Assembly: GCF_027409185.1 (NCBI RefSeq)
Contig: NC_084462.1
Span: 186,894,071-186,958,070, forward strand
Source: Cynocephalus volans
Lineage: Eukaryota > Chordata > Mammalia > Dermoptera > Cynocephalidae
Direction: 5' to 3'
DNA: 64,000 bases
Of the stretch, positions 20,016-32,154 are shown piece after piece; position 1 is the stretch's first letter, and the number at the start of each line of letters is the position of its first letter. Under the pieces are notes generated by a model. That model worked only from the letters and a program-made list of their open reading frames with translations. It ran no database searches and had not been told where the DNA came from. The translations under genes and the position numbers were made by a program.

Positions 20016-23000
20016 CACGTACACGACCAAGATATTAAATGTTATCACATTAAAAATGCAGCACATACTTAAAGCAGTTAGGTTTAAAACGCTTACATAA
20101 AATAACAAAGATAAGATTACAGAAGCCTTCTCGTCAGGATCCACGCAAACAAAAATTGAGTGGATTGAAATTCTTAGTGTTGGAAGCTGCAAACACCACC
20201 AGGCAGGATTCTATATTCAGCTAAATCATCATTTAAAATGGAAAGAGACCAACATCTCCTAATATCCTCCTTCCACCCAAGAAGGAGTAAATATGTGACA
20301 GATATTGAACAGCATGGCAACTATAGCCAATAATAATTGACTGCATATTTCAAAATAGCAAACAGAGTGAATTTCAAACGTCTCACCACAAAAACGGTAA
20401 GGTGACGTGATGGATCCTTTGATCAGTTTGGCCCTACTATTCCACGTTAAGTACGTTCATCAAACCATCATGTTCCCAATAAGTGAGTGCAATTTTGACT
20501 TATCAATCAAGGGAACGTTAATAACAACATGAATGAGAAATAGCCTCTCTCAGACCATACAGTGGAAAAGGATCAAGGCATCCCTCAGAAATCATGAACG
20601 TGGTGAGCACGGTTGCCAGCACAGCTCCTATTCGGCATCTTCGATGTGACAAGTGGAAGGAAACAAGCAGCAAGCAGGAGGACACACACACACAGTCCTT
20701 GACCTTCAGGTGTGACACGAGGAGTTCTGGTTTCACGTCTTGCACGTAAGAAGCATGGACGTCATCACTCCCATCCACGCAACAAGAAAATCACTGAACA
20801 GGTGTAAAATCAGTAGGTTTTCTTTTCTTATATTTATAAAATAAGTGAAGTCAGAGGGTGAACTGCTGTCTCCAAAGTTGAAGTTGGAGTCAGGAAGACA
20901 CAGAGGGTCACAGCAGGTCACAGCTTGTCTGATCAGAAACTCATGACCAGGAAACTGTGAGATCCAGGACAGGAATAGAAAATCCAGAGCTGTGGTTGAA
21001 GAATTGCTGAAGACTCACAGTGGGAAAATCCGAGAGTTAGGGGGGCCCCAGGGGTACAGTCTTAGGGTTCACAAAACTTTTAAACTCTACCTCAAGGGCC
21101 TCCATGGTTTTCAAAGGAAAGATGAGAAAAGAATCCTCATGCTCCAAACAGAAAGGGGGAAAGAAGACATTGTGAAATACACCAGAGCAGGATGTTCTTT
21201 AAAGCAGCCTGACCACAGGAGAAGCTAATTTAGCTGATTCTAATAGGTCGGGGCTTCATCAGAGCAAAACTGAACATAGGTCTGAGAGAACAGCCAACTC
21301 CATCTCCCTCGGCTGAGAGCCTTTCAGTCTCCAGTAAGGGAGGATACAGGGAGAAGCACCTGTGAAGGTCACACCCAGGACACGGCTCACTAAAGGACAG
21401 AACTCATCACAGGACTGTGCACTGCTTCCGCTACCCCACAACTTACCCATGTCAACAGGGCTTCTGTGTAATAACAGGGAAAAACTAAAACAGCACATTC
21501 AACTTAGACACTGTTTAAGAAGTCTCCACTAAATCCTAGTCCAAAAATCATTATGGAACAGGAAATAAAGTTTGTAATGACCCATCTCATTCCCAGTTCA
21601 GTAAATTGAAGACTGCCCTGTAGGCTGGGACAACCAATTAGTAATTAATTATTTAAGAGTAAAATAAAAATATTATTTCAATTCAGTTTTTTTTCTTAAA
21701 CATGCATTGTTAAAACAGAAATCCTATTAAGTTTTTTGGACCTAACTACTTAATAAATTGAAGTGTTAAGCATTAAAAAACAAAATCAAAATCAAAAACA
21801 AACAAACAAAAAACTAGAACACAGAGGAAACATAAACAAAAAAATCAGGGGACATTTTATACAGTCTGTGGCTTGTCATGTTTTCCTCTTTACAGGGTCT
21901 GTTGCATTGACCAAGATTTGATTAATGATTCCAGCCTGTCAATGTTTCTTCCTGGATAATGCTGTTGTCTTGTCCTCTGTGCATGTGATTTTTCCTCTTT
22001 TCCTGAAAAGTACATAGGCCATAGGTTCCCTGCTCATCACCACATGAGGTCTGTGTCATCACTGTACAAACTTATTACTGAGCCTCTGATCTGCACCTGC
22101 ACGGGGGAGAGTTGGCAGGAAATGAGCAGGGCTCTAGACCCATGGAGCTGAGTGTACAGGGACAGATCTAGTGAGAATTTACACAGTGGAAGACAAACGG
22201 TGATATTAGGGGGAGTGTCTTTGGGATATTGGGGACAGGAGATGGTGGGCAGGAATCAGGACTCTGTCTACCTGGTTCTCATTTTCCACATGGAAACTGC
22301 CCGTGGAAGCTGAGACACATCTTATGGCTCAGTTCCAAGGTCTACTTTGAGAGACATGGACAAAATTCAGTCCAGCAGTGCTCTGATGGGTTTTTATCTC
22401 CGTGCTTGTCACCCTGAGTCCTCCAAATGAAAATATAAGAGCCTTGTCTGGTCTGGCCCTCTAGCAGCTGACTGTCCATCCAGGATACTGGAGGACGGAC
22501 AGAGAGTGGGACAAATCCTGAACATCAGTGTCCACAGTGTGGATGAGGATCTGGAAGCTAAACTACTCTGGGAAGAGCAGGGACCTGTGTCCAGAAGGCC
22601 TGGAGAATGATCATTACCAGCTGGGGACACATGTGCTTGACTGAGGGAAAGATCCACGTAGGGACAGTGCACTTCTGCACAGAGCTAATCTTTAGGAAAA
22701 AATTCTTGATCATTTGAAGATAAAAATGCTTACAATGATTTCTGTGTCAGGAAAGACAAGAGGTCATGTTAAAACTGTAGAAAAGGAAGGTGCCAGTGGA
22801 TGGAAACATCTTATCTACAAATGAGGAAATTTCTTTAATTCTGTGTTGCCAGCAGGGAGAATGTGAGAAATTCGAATCACAAAGAAAAAAGCAGGAAATG
22901 ACCCTGGGGGAGGGGACATTTGAGAGTCAGCAGAGCAGAGGAAACCTCAGATCCCAAGAGGAACGCCCCATCCCCTCTCTGCACCTGCTCCATGGGGCAC

Positions 23001-23061
23001 AGGAGCTGGGTGGGCCTTGAGCGCCCCCTGCAGCCCAGACCCCTCCTGTATCCTGCAGGGA

Positions 23062-23100
23062 GGTTTGTGTCTGGGCTCATGCTGACTTCCTGTCACTGTG
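23062..23100 (-). other. V(D)J recombination signal, 23-bp spacer (VH4 segment a)
   Basis: Minus strand: heptamer CACAGTG (23094-23100), 23-base spacer (23071-23093), nonamer ACACAAACC (23062-23070). It directly follows the last V codons. Confidence 0.95.
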
Positions 23101-23538
23101 TCTCTCGCACAGTAATACACGCCTGTGTCCTCGTTGGTCACAGAGCTCAGCTGCAGGAAGAACTGGTTCTTGGATGTGTCTATGGTGATGGAGATGCGGC
23201 TCTTGAGGGATGGGTTATAATATGTGCTTCCACTATAACTAATGTATCCCATCCACTCAAGGCTCTTCCCCGTGGGCTGGCGGATCCAGCTCCAGTAGTA
23301 ACCACTGGTGATGGAGTCACCAGACACTGTGCAGGTGAGGGAGAGGGTCTGCGAGGGCTTCACCAGTCCCGGGCCAGACTCCTGCAGCTGCGCCTCAGAC
23401 AGGACACCTGGAGACAAGGAGAATCAGTTCCTGTCAGTCACATGCAGTCACAATCATCCCATAGACCCATGTGTGACAGTTGAGACACTCACCTTGGGGA
23501 GCTGTCAGCAGGCAAAGGAGAAGAGTCCACAATCTCAT
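23101..23538 (-). CDS. IGHV: IGHV segment a, VH4-type, apparently functional
   Basis: Antigen-receptor heavy-chain V gene segment, to be joined to D and J. Leader exon 23493-23538 (46 bases) encodes [15 protein letters not shown] plus a split Gly codon, with donor GTGAGT. The V exon runs 23101-23407 after a CAG acceptor. The mature start is [18 protein letters not shown]; the first Cys lies in LTCTVSG, the invariant Trp in WSWIRQ, CDR2 is ISYSGST, and the second Cys lies in YYCARD directly before the RSS. No stop or frameshift is present. The start codon is fixed by the leader exon length, donor and octamer upstream. VH4 assignment rests on the [20 protein letters not shown] framework 1. Expression in a rearranged receptor is inferred. 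Confidence 0.9.
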
Positions 23539-23650
23539 CTTCTATTAGGCCTCAACTCTTCCTTCACCAGAGACCTGAGCACTGTCTGAGGAGAGACCTG
23601 TGAGCTTTCACAGCTCAAGTGTCTACATTTACCCTGGAGCCTGAAGGAAA

Positions 23651-23658
23651 ATTTGCAT
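23651..23658 (-). promoter_or_regulatory. Immunoglobulin octamer ATGCAAAT (segment a)
   Basis: A perfect octamer on the minus strand, 112 bases upstream of the leader ATG. This is the Oct-factor site of V promoters; position and orientation match the other two intact segments. Confidence 0.9.
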
Positions 23659-25470
23659 GTGGGAGAGCTCTGTTCTTATAAGTGCTGAGGAGCTGCAGTG
23701 AGAACCTTCGTATTTTTTGAAGTGGCTTTATGCTCTTTTCTCCTTTAAAATATTTGACATATAATTATGGGATTGAAGAGAAACTAGTGAGTTTGAAACA
23801 CTCCAAAACATGGTCCCAGCATTCAGAGACCAGATCCGCCTTCATTCAATCCCTGCCTTCTCCTGTGCTATCTTGGACCCAGCCCAAGTCTGCCTCATAA
23901 TCTCAGGCTCTGGGTCTTGCTTCCACAGTTATGATCACAGCCCAAACCCTGCTTTCTTTCCCTGTACCCTATCAGGTGATGTGGTTCTCATCACCCCTGA
24001 GAGGTTCTTATATTGTTACATTGTTGCTGTTCCATGACTTCCGGGCCTGCCTTGTGCTCCATACACCCTGTGATAGAAGACAGCACTTAGAACACACAGA
24101 GACTCTGCAAAAAATGGCACCCTGTACAGTGCTCAAGAAACTGATTCTCACTGTTGAGAAAAAGACTTTTCAAAATGTCCCCCCTCCCAAGGTGATTCCT
24201 GTTCACCTAAAGTGTACAAATTTCCATCTATATATTATGAATGTTGATCTTTTATTTAATATTTTAATCTCATCAAAGATCCCAACTTTAAAAACATCAA
24301 TCCTAATGGCTAACATGCAAGCAGTAATCACATCCCTAATATACAACTTTTAAAAACACGTTTCCCTTTGATGGCTGTGTGTTGCAGCCCATGACAACTG
24401 TTCCATGACTGTGGGCACTGCCATCTGTACCACTGCCCACTACGTAGAAAGAGGCAAGGGCCTGGGATAGATGCTGTGTTTTATCTCCCCCTGTGAGCTT
24501 CCTCTTGGTCCCAAGGGCAGTCACATATCTTGGAGTATCAGCCCTTCAAGTGTTCTGAATGAATTTTAAGTCAGGAGATGCTGATGGAAAATTTGAGCCT
24601 GATTCTTCAGTTTTTGTTAACTCATGTATTGTGCTGGAGTTTTCCCAAAATGTTAAAAAGACCTGGTAAAAGGCAAAAGAAAACAAATACTCTGAAATGA
24701 CAAAGCAATCGTGTGAATCAGACTAAGATAGAATGCTGATTGTGGAATTGTCAGAGAAGAAATCTAAAATAACTAGGTATATGTGCAACTACGGTTCAGT
24801 TTTTCCCAGACTTCAGCTAACTCGACAGAGTTCTAATTTCCCATCTCAGTTTGCACAGGAGAACTGAGCAGGATGCCCTGCCTAGACGAGCAAACAGCGC
24901 AGCATCTCAGTGGGATAAGGTATAATAACAAAGACCTACAGCTTCCTCGTTTCTATTCTAACGTGCTCAGGAGGGAGCCGTGGTGAGAAGAGGGGTCTGA
25001 TTCATAACGTCACTCAGGAACCCAGACTCCCACTGAACCAGTGGGACCAGAGAGCCAGAATCTACAGCTTGTGGGCTGACATATAACAGGAAATGGAAGA
25101 AGAGGGATAATGAATTTCAGGTGGACAATTTCTTCACTGTTGTAAATAAACTCGAAATGAGATTTCTCTATTAACACGTTTTGAGGGCACAATACAGTAT
25201 TGTTAACTGTGGGCGCAGGGTCGTACAGCAGATTCTAGAACGTGTTCATCCTGCACAACTGAAATGTATTACCTGTTGAACTTTAATTTATTAACTAGGC
25301 TGTGAGTGTGTGTGTCATATCTGTGCATGTTTGTTTTGGCATAATTAGTCATATGGCCCTGACTTACATCAACAGATCAAAAATGTACGTTGTCTATTAT
25401 TTCAGGATGAACAGGGACAATAGCTGAGTTTATGTGGGCTGGAGTCTGACAGGTGACGCAGGTGTCACAT

Positions 25471-25522
25471 CTCTCTCTGTCTCTCTGTCTCTCTGTCTCT
25501 CTCTACACAAACACACACACAC
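25471..25522. repeat. (CT)n/(CA)n microsatellite
   Basis: A CT/CTGT tract followed by CA units; the counterpart in duplication copy 2 is at 50987-51043. Confidence 0.85.
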
Positions 25523-26110
25523 ATCCCCCATCAGTATTTTGAAAATATATGTAGAACTCTGCCTTTGATTGATGCTGAGCAAGTCCCTGTAACAGACAAA
25601 AATGTGAACTGTCACAGTCCTTTCATGAAATAAGCCACAGTTTGTGAGAAGAGTCACACAATGTGCACAGTGAGCAGGATGACACGGTGCGTCGTGGAGA
25701 TTTAGTGTGTCGCACGTGTTCCTCTGTTTCATAATTTTCCTGCTAGTCTGATGTACATGCTGGCTACTAATTTGCAATAGGAGTGTTTCTGGTTGGATTT
25801 ATTATAAAAATATATTTTTGGAAAAATATATTAAAACTTCATTAAACAAGCATCTCACAAAGAGAAAAGGTATTCAAGAAAATAAATGGTCTCAATGTCA
25901 GAAAAGTGGGAAGTCATACTAGCAGAGAAAATTGTAAATGTACAGTAAATAAAAGAAATAATATCAGCAACAATGATTATACGGATAATGATAGTAACAT
26001 TTAGTAGTACTCATGTGTTTAATGAACCACTAAGGAAAACTAAAAACAAACAAACAAACAATGGCATTGGAAAGCAGCAGAGTGCTGAAGTAAGGACATC
26101 ACCTTATCTC

Positions 26111-27409
26111 TTTGATTTAGAAATTATGAAGGAATCACTGTTCTAAGTACCACAAGACTCGGATAGAGCACAAATTTGTAAGTTTTCTCTTTGGAGCTTC
26201 CAGTGACACAAGCACGCACACGCACAGCCAGACAGACACGTGCACACACACGTGCACAGACCCACACCCATACACCTCTTTTCCAATGTGCACTTTATCG
26301 ATGCCGTTGACTCTACTTTTTAAAGGTCATCATCTCATGAATCTGCATTTTAGCTGCTCTCCCATCTCTCCCACAGCTTCATAAACCTTGTGGATGGTTC
26401 TTCAGCACTTTCCGAGGTGTCCTCATGTACAAATCAGTGAATGTCCTCATTACACATACTGTTCATTGATGACTGATGAGCCTGTGGACAGCAGCACCAC
26501 AGCCCATGCCGGAATGGAGTTCACCAAGCACATACATTCTCCATGAGGCACATCAAAGCCTTCTTGGCACTTGGGAACACTGGAAAGCCCTACTATGCTA
26601 AAACAGCAAAATTAGACATGAAAGCAACAAGTATGTGAAAATCTGGCACTAAATTGCCCATGCAAAAGACACTTGTTTCACGATGGGAAGTGAGACAAGA
26701 TGGAAGAGTCTTCCCTGTTGACCTCAGCTGTGGGTGTGCAAGCTGTGGCTCCAGTATTTTCCAACCAGTTCAAGCCCACAGATCACCATGAAAGGCAGCC
26801 AGTTTAGATTTGGGGATTCAGATCAATGTTAGTGGGTAGGTGGAAGCATGAACACGTAATCTGTGAACACTGAGGTCATCTGTACACACAGTGTCAGGAC
26901 AGTGTTGCACTAGAAGTCTGGAACAGTGCACATTTCAGTTTTTACCTTATTTATACAATGCTGTTGTAGAACATAAATAATTTGACTTCTCTTTTCATGT
27001 ATTCAATAAATAAATTGAAGGATCTGCACATGGTTTGGTATCTTCTGAGACTTCCAGGATATTCACCAAGTTTCAGAATTTCAGGCTCACTCTGAAAAAT
27101 AAGGTGAGACTTATTCTTATAAGTAACCTCCTTGAATAAGAAAAAAAAATCTTAGACCTTGAGTAGTAAAATAATATAATATGTTAAAACAGGATAATTA
27201 CACAACTTTACTTGAAAATAAGACAAAAACATTAATAAAAGTATATACATCAAAGGGTCTCTAGAAGACTGTCTCGAAAGAGAGAGAAAACCACAGATTT
27301 TAACAAGTCCTCCCCAGGTCTCCGTGCACCTGCTCATGGAGCTGAGCACTGGACATAGTGGGTCTTGAGTGCCCCCTGCTGCCCAGTCCACACTGTCTTT
27401 CTTCAGGGA
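26111..27409. other. Intergenic 3' flank of V pseudogene 2
   Basis: No gene recognised. A CA-rich stretch lies at about 26205-26270. The last 100 bases resemble the 3' flanks of the other V segments (tgccccctgctgcccag). Confidence 0.5.
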
Positions 27410-27448
27410 GGCTCAAGTCTGGGCTCACACTGACTCCCCCTCACTGCG
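27410..27448 (-). other. Degenerate V(D)J recombination signal (V pseudogene 2)
   Basis: The heptamer reads CGCAGTG (27442-27448, one mismatch). At the 23-base spacing the nonamer position reads ACTTGAGCC (27410-27418), which has lost the A-rich core. Confidence 0.75.
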
Positions 27449-27872
27449 TTTCTAGCATAGTAGTCCATGGCCGTGTCCTCAGCTCTCAGGCAATTCAATG
27501 TTAAATACAGTTGGCTCTTTCGGGTGTCCCTGCTTATGCTGACTTGGGATTTAAGAGCTGGGTATATGCTTCCATCAGTCCACATTGCATCGACCCACAC
27601 CAGCACCTTTCCTGGAGGCTGGTGGATCCAGGTCACAGCATTGCTGGTTAAAGAGAACCAGAGACAGAGAAGGTGAGGGACAGGGTCTGTGAGGGCTTCA
27701 TCAGGACCGCTCCTGACTCCTGCAGCTGCACCTGGTACAGGACACCTGTGGACAAGGACCATCAACATCAAACACACAGGAAACCTCATACCCACATTTC
27801 TTTCCTGAAATCGCTGAAACACTCAAAGCAGCGAGTGAACACCAGGCAGAGGAGCAGCCTCAGAAAATCCAT
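27449..27872 (-). pseudogene. IGHV pseudogene 2 (clan-II-like)
   Basis: Leader exon 27827-27872 opens MDFLRLLLCLVFTRC, but the splice donor is TTGAGT instead of GTGAGT. The V exon (27449-27745) starts [11 protein letters not shown]. The first Cys codon is TTC (Phe). A TAA occurs at CDR1, and an indel there shifts the remaining framework into another frame, where WIHQPPGK, SISRDT and LRAEDTAMDYYARN are readable. The second Cys is also lost (DYYAR where YYCAR is expected). It shares its layout with pseudogene 1. The octamer position holds ATGCAAAG (27955-27962), one mismatch. Multiple independent lesions make it certainly non-functional. Confidence 0.85.
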
Positions 27873-29599
27873 GCTCTGATGAAGGGCTCCTGGGAAGGAG
27901 GAGACGGGGGCTGCCCACCCCAGGAGTGGGATTTCAGCCTGAGACTGGGGTCTGCTTTGCATAAGGGAGGCCCCAGGAGATATTAGTGGAGGAGCAGAGG
28001 GGAGGGTCTCTAGGGTAGACCCGACCCTAGGATAGAATGCTTGGCCATGGGCTGCTTAGAGGAAAAGTAGACAAACCGTCAGACTGTCCTGCATCTCTGC
28101 CTGCTCTTCCTATTTTCAGATAAAATAGAAGTGGGATGCTGAGTGTGCAGAATGTGGGGTCACAGAACATGAGGGAAAGTTTCATATTAAGTTCTCCCAC
28201 ATTCATCCAGAGGAAGGAGACCAGGATCTAGATATGCTCAGGGCATTTGCTTATTGTGTAAATACATGTGGAGAATTAAGAAAAGGGTTGGGCAGTTCAC
28301 AGAAGTGTGTTTCTTTTTGGTAATGCAGGGTATATTTTTAATTGTTGGTCTAAAGTTTTTCTGATGCTGCACCAACATTTTGTGCCATTCTATGTGATCA
28401 TATTTTTGAACTTTTACTGTAATTCTCTTTGCATCCCTCTTAGACCCGATGTGCACCTTTTTCCCAAAGGATCTCTCACAGTGTCTGCATTTTCAGAAGA
28501 ATCTCTGTGTCCACTAGTTGCCCCTTTCTCAGCCTGGCTTGAGCTGGCATTGTCATCTTGAAATGTCAAGTGTCAGTGCTGTGTGTGGACAAATGACCCT
28601 GATGGTGCAGGGGTGCTCTGTTCCTCCCTTCCTGGGCCCTGCCCCTGCAAGTTCATGTTGTCATCATGAATCAAGTCTTTGTATTTTCTGTTGTGTCAGT
28701 GCCGGAGAATCCTGTTAAACTCCTCAGCATTGTTCTACATCAATCACAATAAATAAAGCAGACAGATGTAGGGCAATGCTCAGAGATGAAGGTCATATGT
28801 GCACTGAGGACATTCCATCTTATCCCATCCCTCCTGCCTTGCGTGTACTTTAGCTGCGCTGAACTGAGGACACCCCATCCTGCCCACCCGTGCAGCTCTC
28901 GCAGCCCCCCCATTGCACTGCCCCCTGCAGAGCTGTGGGAACTTAACTGTTTCTCCAGGATCCCACAAAGCTGAGAAGCTCTAATCGGTCCCAGCACACC
29001 TCCTCCTGCTGAATATTCTAAGGTAGAGTAAAACCTACATTGTTAATAAACTACAAAGTATTTTTGTTTGCACTTCTGATGAGAATGCTGTTGAAGTTGC
29101 CAAATTTCTAAACAAAAGTGAATACATACATGGAGTTTAGTACATGAACGTGGGACACATACTGAGAAGATATAGGAACAAACTTAAATATATCAAGATA
29201 GTCTCTAGAAAAATCCATATATGGAGAACTGAAAATGACCTCAGCGTCAGCAGCTTAGAACAACTAGAGAGCAATTGATATTAAAACAGCACAGACATTA
29301 ATCACAGCCAACATCTGCAAACAGGAGTTGGGTATTCCTGAGAACCCAAAGTAATTTGAGTCTGCTGAGCGTGGAGCATTCCTGTCTGTGTGGGAGAATA
29401 AAGAAAGAGGCATCCGGGCTTCCTCTGAACAGCTTCTTCTAGATACTTGAGGTAGACGTGTCACTTATTTGTGACCTTATTTTTAATACAGGTGTTTGCA
29501 ACTGTTTAAGTTCTGAGAACCGTCTTCAATTTAACCATACATATCGGAAAGCATTGTTTTAATTTTCATTCATCTCAAAGTGTTGTCTTTTTCACATTT
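27873..29599. other. Intergenic 5' flank of V pseudogene 2
   Basis: No gene recognised. The proximal part (to about 28250) resembles the 5' flank of V pseudogene 1. The open frames at 28307-28561 and 28740-28997 match no family I know. Confidence 0.5.
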
Positions 29600-31570
29600 G
29601 ATTTTCCTTTTTTCAATTGGTTACTTTGAAGATATGGATGAATTTTCATTTGCTATCCCTTCCTGTCTTCCTTTCCCTATCTGTTGGAGAAGATATTGTG
29701 CATGATTTCTGTCATTTACAGTTGATCACCTTTATTTATTTATTTTTTTGCAACCTATCACATGGTATGTCCTGGAGAATATTTTGTGTTCTCTGGAGAA
29801 GACAGTACATTATGCTTTTTGTGGATTTAGTGCTCTGTAAATGTCTGTTTGGTCTAGTTTGTTTACAAAATTATTCTACAGCTTATAGTGATGTTTATTT
29901 ATGAGTTAATATTTACTCTGCTTTTATTTATTTATTTATTTACTTATTTTTTATTGTACATGTTTATGGGGTACAATTTGCTGTTTCAACATAGGCATAC
30001 ATTCTATAATGGATTAATCAGAAGACTTAGTATATCTGTCTCCTAAACATTTATAATTTCTCTGTGGTTATAAAATTCAAGACTCTTCTTTCTGGCTATC
30101 TTGAAATATACGACACAGCATTACTAGCTAATGTCACCCTAGGGCACCAAAACTGCTTCTTCCTATCTATATGTAACTTTGTAACATTGTGCAAATCTAT
30201 CAACCTTTCCATGTTACTACCTCTTATCTCCCTTTCCAAACTGCCTTTTCTATTCTACTCTCACTGTGCTATTGTCCATTTCTGTCTCGTTTCCCTATTT
30301 TTATTTTATAAATTGATCCATGGTAATTGTGTATAATTATGGAGTACAATAATGGAATACACCGTGTGTAACAGTCATATCAGGGCACTGAGTATATCCA
30401 CCGCCTCAAACACTTGCCACTTTGTTTTGGGAAAATTCAACATCTTGAGCAGCTGCTCAAGATCACAGTACTTTGCTGTTGACTGTGATCTCCCTACATC
30501 ACCACGGAACTCTCGATCCCCATCTTCCCTTCTCTCTAATATTTGTATCCACTGACAACCCTTTCCTCATCTTCCCCAATCTCGTCCCCCCACCAGTCTG
30601 TACTATCCACTATTCTACTCTCTACTTCTATGAGATCAACTTTTTTAGCTTCCACACGTGAGTGAGAACATGTGATATTTCTCTCTGCATGTCTGGCTTA
30701 TTTCACTCAACATAATTTTTTTCAAGCTCATCCACGTTGCTGCAAATGACAGAATTTCATTCTTTTGTATGGCTGAGTATTATTTCATAATGTATGTATA
30801 TACCACATTATCTTTATACAATAATCCATGTGAGAACATTTAGGTTGATCTCAATTCTTGGCTATTTAGAATAAAGCTGTGGTAAACATGGGACTGCAAA
30901 GGCTTTTTCGACTTGTCAATTTTCATTCCTTTGGACATATACCAAGTAGTGAGATTGGCGTATTCTGTGGTAATTCTATCTGTAGTTGTTTGAGAAATCT
31001 CCATACTATTTTCTATAGTGGCTGAACCAATTTACACTGACACCGACAATGTATTAGAATTTCCTTCCTCTGCATCCTCACCAGCATTTGTTACTCTCAG
31101 TCTTTTGATAAAAACAATTCTACCTGGGGTGAGATAACATCTCATTGTGATTTTGACTTGCATTTCTCTGATGATTAGTGATGTTGAACATTTTTTATAT
31201 GCCTGATAGTCGTCTGTATGTCTTTTTTAAAAAAAATCTATTCAGTTTCTTTGATTATTTTTAATTAGTTTTTGTTTTTACTGTTCAGATCTTTGAAATT
31301 CATTGTATAATCTTCATATCAATCTCTTGTCGGATGCTTAGTTTTGAAATATCCTCTCCAATTCTTCAGGATGTCTTTTCACATGTAGATCGTTTCCTTT
31401 GCTGTTCAGGAGCTTTTTATTTTGGTATGACACAATTTTTTACATTTTGCTTTTGTCCACTGTCCCTCTGAAGTATCATTCATAAAATAATTGCCAAGAA
31501 CTATGTGCTGAACTATTTTCTAAGTGTTTTCTTCTAGAGGTTTTATAGTTTTAGATGTTACATTTAAGTT
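29600..31570 (-). mobile_element. L1 fragment, antisense
   Basis: Contains ORF2 endonuclease-region text (ctggagaatattttgtgttctctgg and the following bases, 29770-29890), then 3'-end text (about 29930-30660) and ORF2 C-terminal text (30660-31560, for example cttatttcactcaacataa and atggctgagtatta). Order and jumps suggest a rearranged copy or two overlapping L1 fragments. Stop-ridden. Confidence 0.75.
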
Positions 31571-31768
31571 TAAGGAATGTAGCAGAATTTCTGGAACTGA
31601 AGGATTCATTCAACAAAATAAACAATCACATAAAGAATAACAAAAAGCACCACCAGGTGTTTAAGTAGCAGGTTAGAGCAAGCAGAAGAATTTCTGATCT
31701 CAAAGATGAACTTTTGAAACAACCCCGGTGTGGGAAAAAAAAGGATTTATTAAAAATAATGAAAATCT

Positions 31769-32154
31769 TCCACATATAAGTGAGAACATATGATTTTTCT
31801 CTTTCTGTGACTGACTCATTTCACTTACTATAATTCTCTGTAGGCCCATCCATGTTGTTGCAAATGACAGTAATTCATTCTTTTTTACAGCAGAGTATTA
31901 TTCCATTGTGTTGATATACCACTCATCTGATGATGGACATTTGGGCTGGTTCCAAGCCTTAAAATAAATAAATAATTCAAAAAAAGGGAGGGGGAAAGAA
32001 GACATAAAAATTAAAATTATTTGAAGTTGACACGATGAGCAAACAGAAAGGACATTGTTGGGAAGGAGGGGGGAGAGGGAGGGAGGTTTTGGTAACTGGC
32101 CACAATAATCACCACATTGTATATCGACAAAGCAAAATAAAATAAAATATTTTA
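31769..32154 (+). mobile_element. Short 5'-inverted L1 insertion with 17-bp target duplication
   Basis: Identical 17-mers aaaaataatgaaaatct flank it (31752-31768 and 32155-32171). The left half is antisense L1 (about 31769-31960), the right half is sense L1 3' end with a g-rich tract and an A-rich tail. This is the classic outcome of twin priming. It lies inside the larger sense L1. Confidence 0.85.

Larger units (their letters stand above)
20340..26110. repeat. Segmental duplication, copy 1 (contains VH4 segment a)
   Basis: Colinear with 46030-51660: landmarks include agcctctctcagaccA(T/C)ACAG (20542 and 46832), the V segment and its promoter, the region downstream of the octamer, the cttcagct...agag stretch at 24810/50345 and the CT/CA microsatellite at 25471/50987. 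Outside the V exons, 20016-22940 and 23660-26110 hold no other gene that I can recognise. Confidence 0.85.

Noticed and set aside
19651-20192. Val/Cys-rich minus-strand frames up to 156 codons
   Set aside because: Translations of the CA-rich microsatellite and neighbouring L1.
22920-23483. Plus-strand frame of 187 codons across VH4 segment a
   Set aside because: Shadow of the V exon; the minus strand has the leader, splice sites, octamer and RSS.
30064-30661. Hydrophobic plus-strand frames
   Set aside because: Antisense L1 3'-end sequence; no start context or domain.
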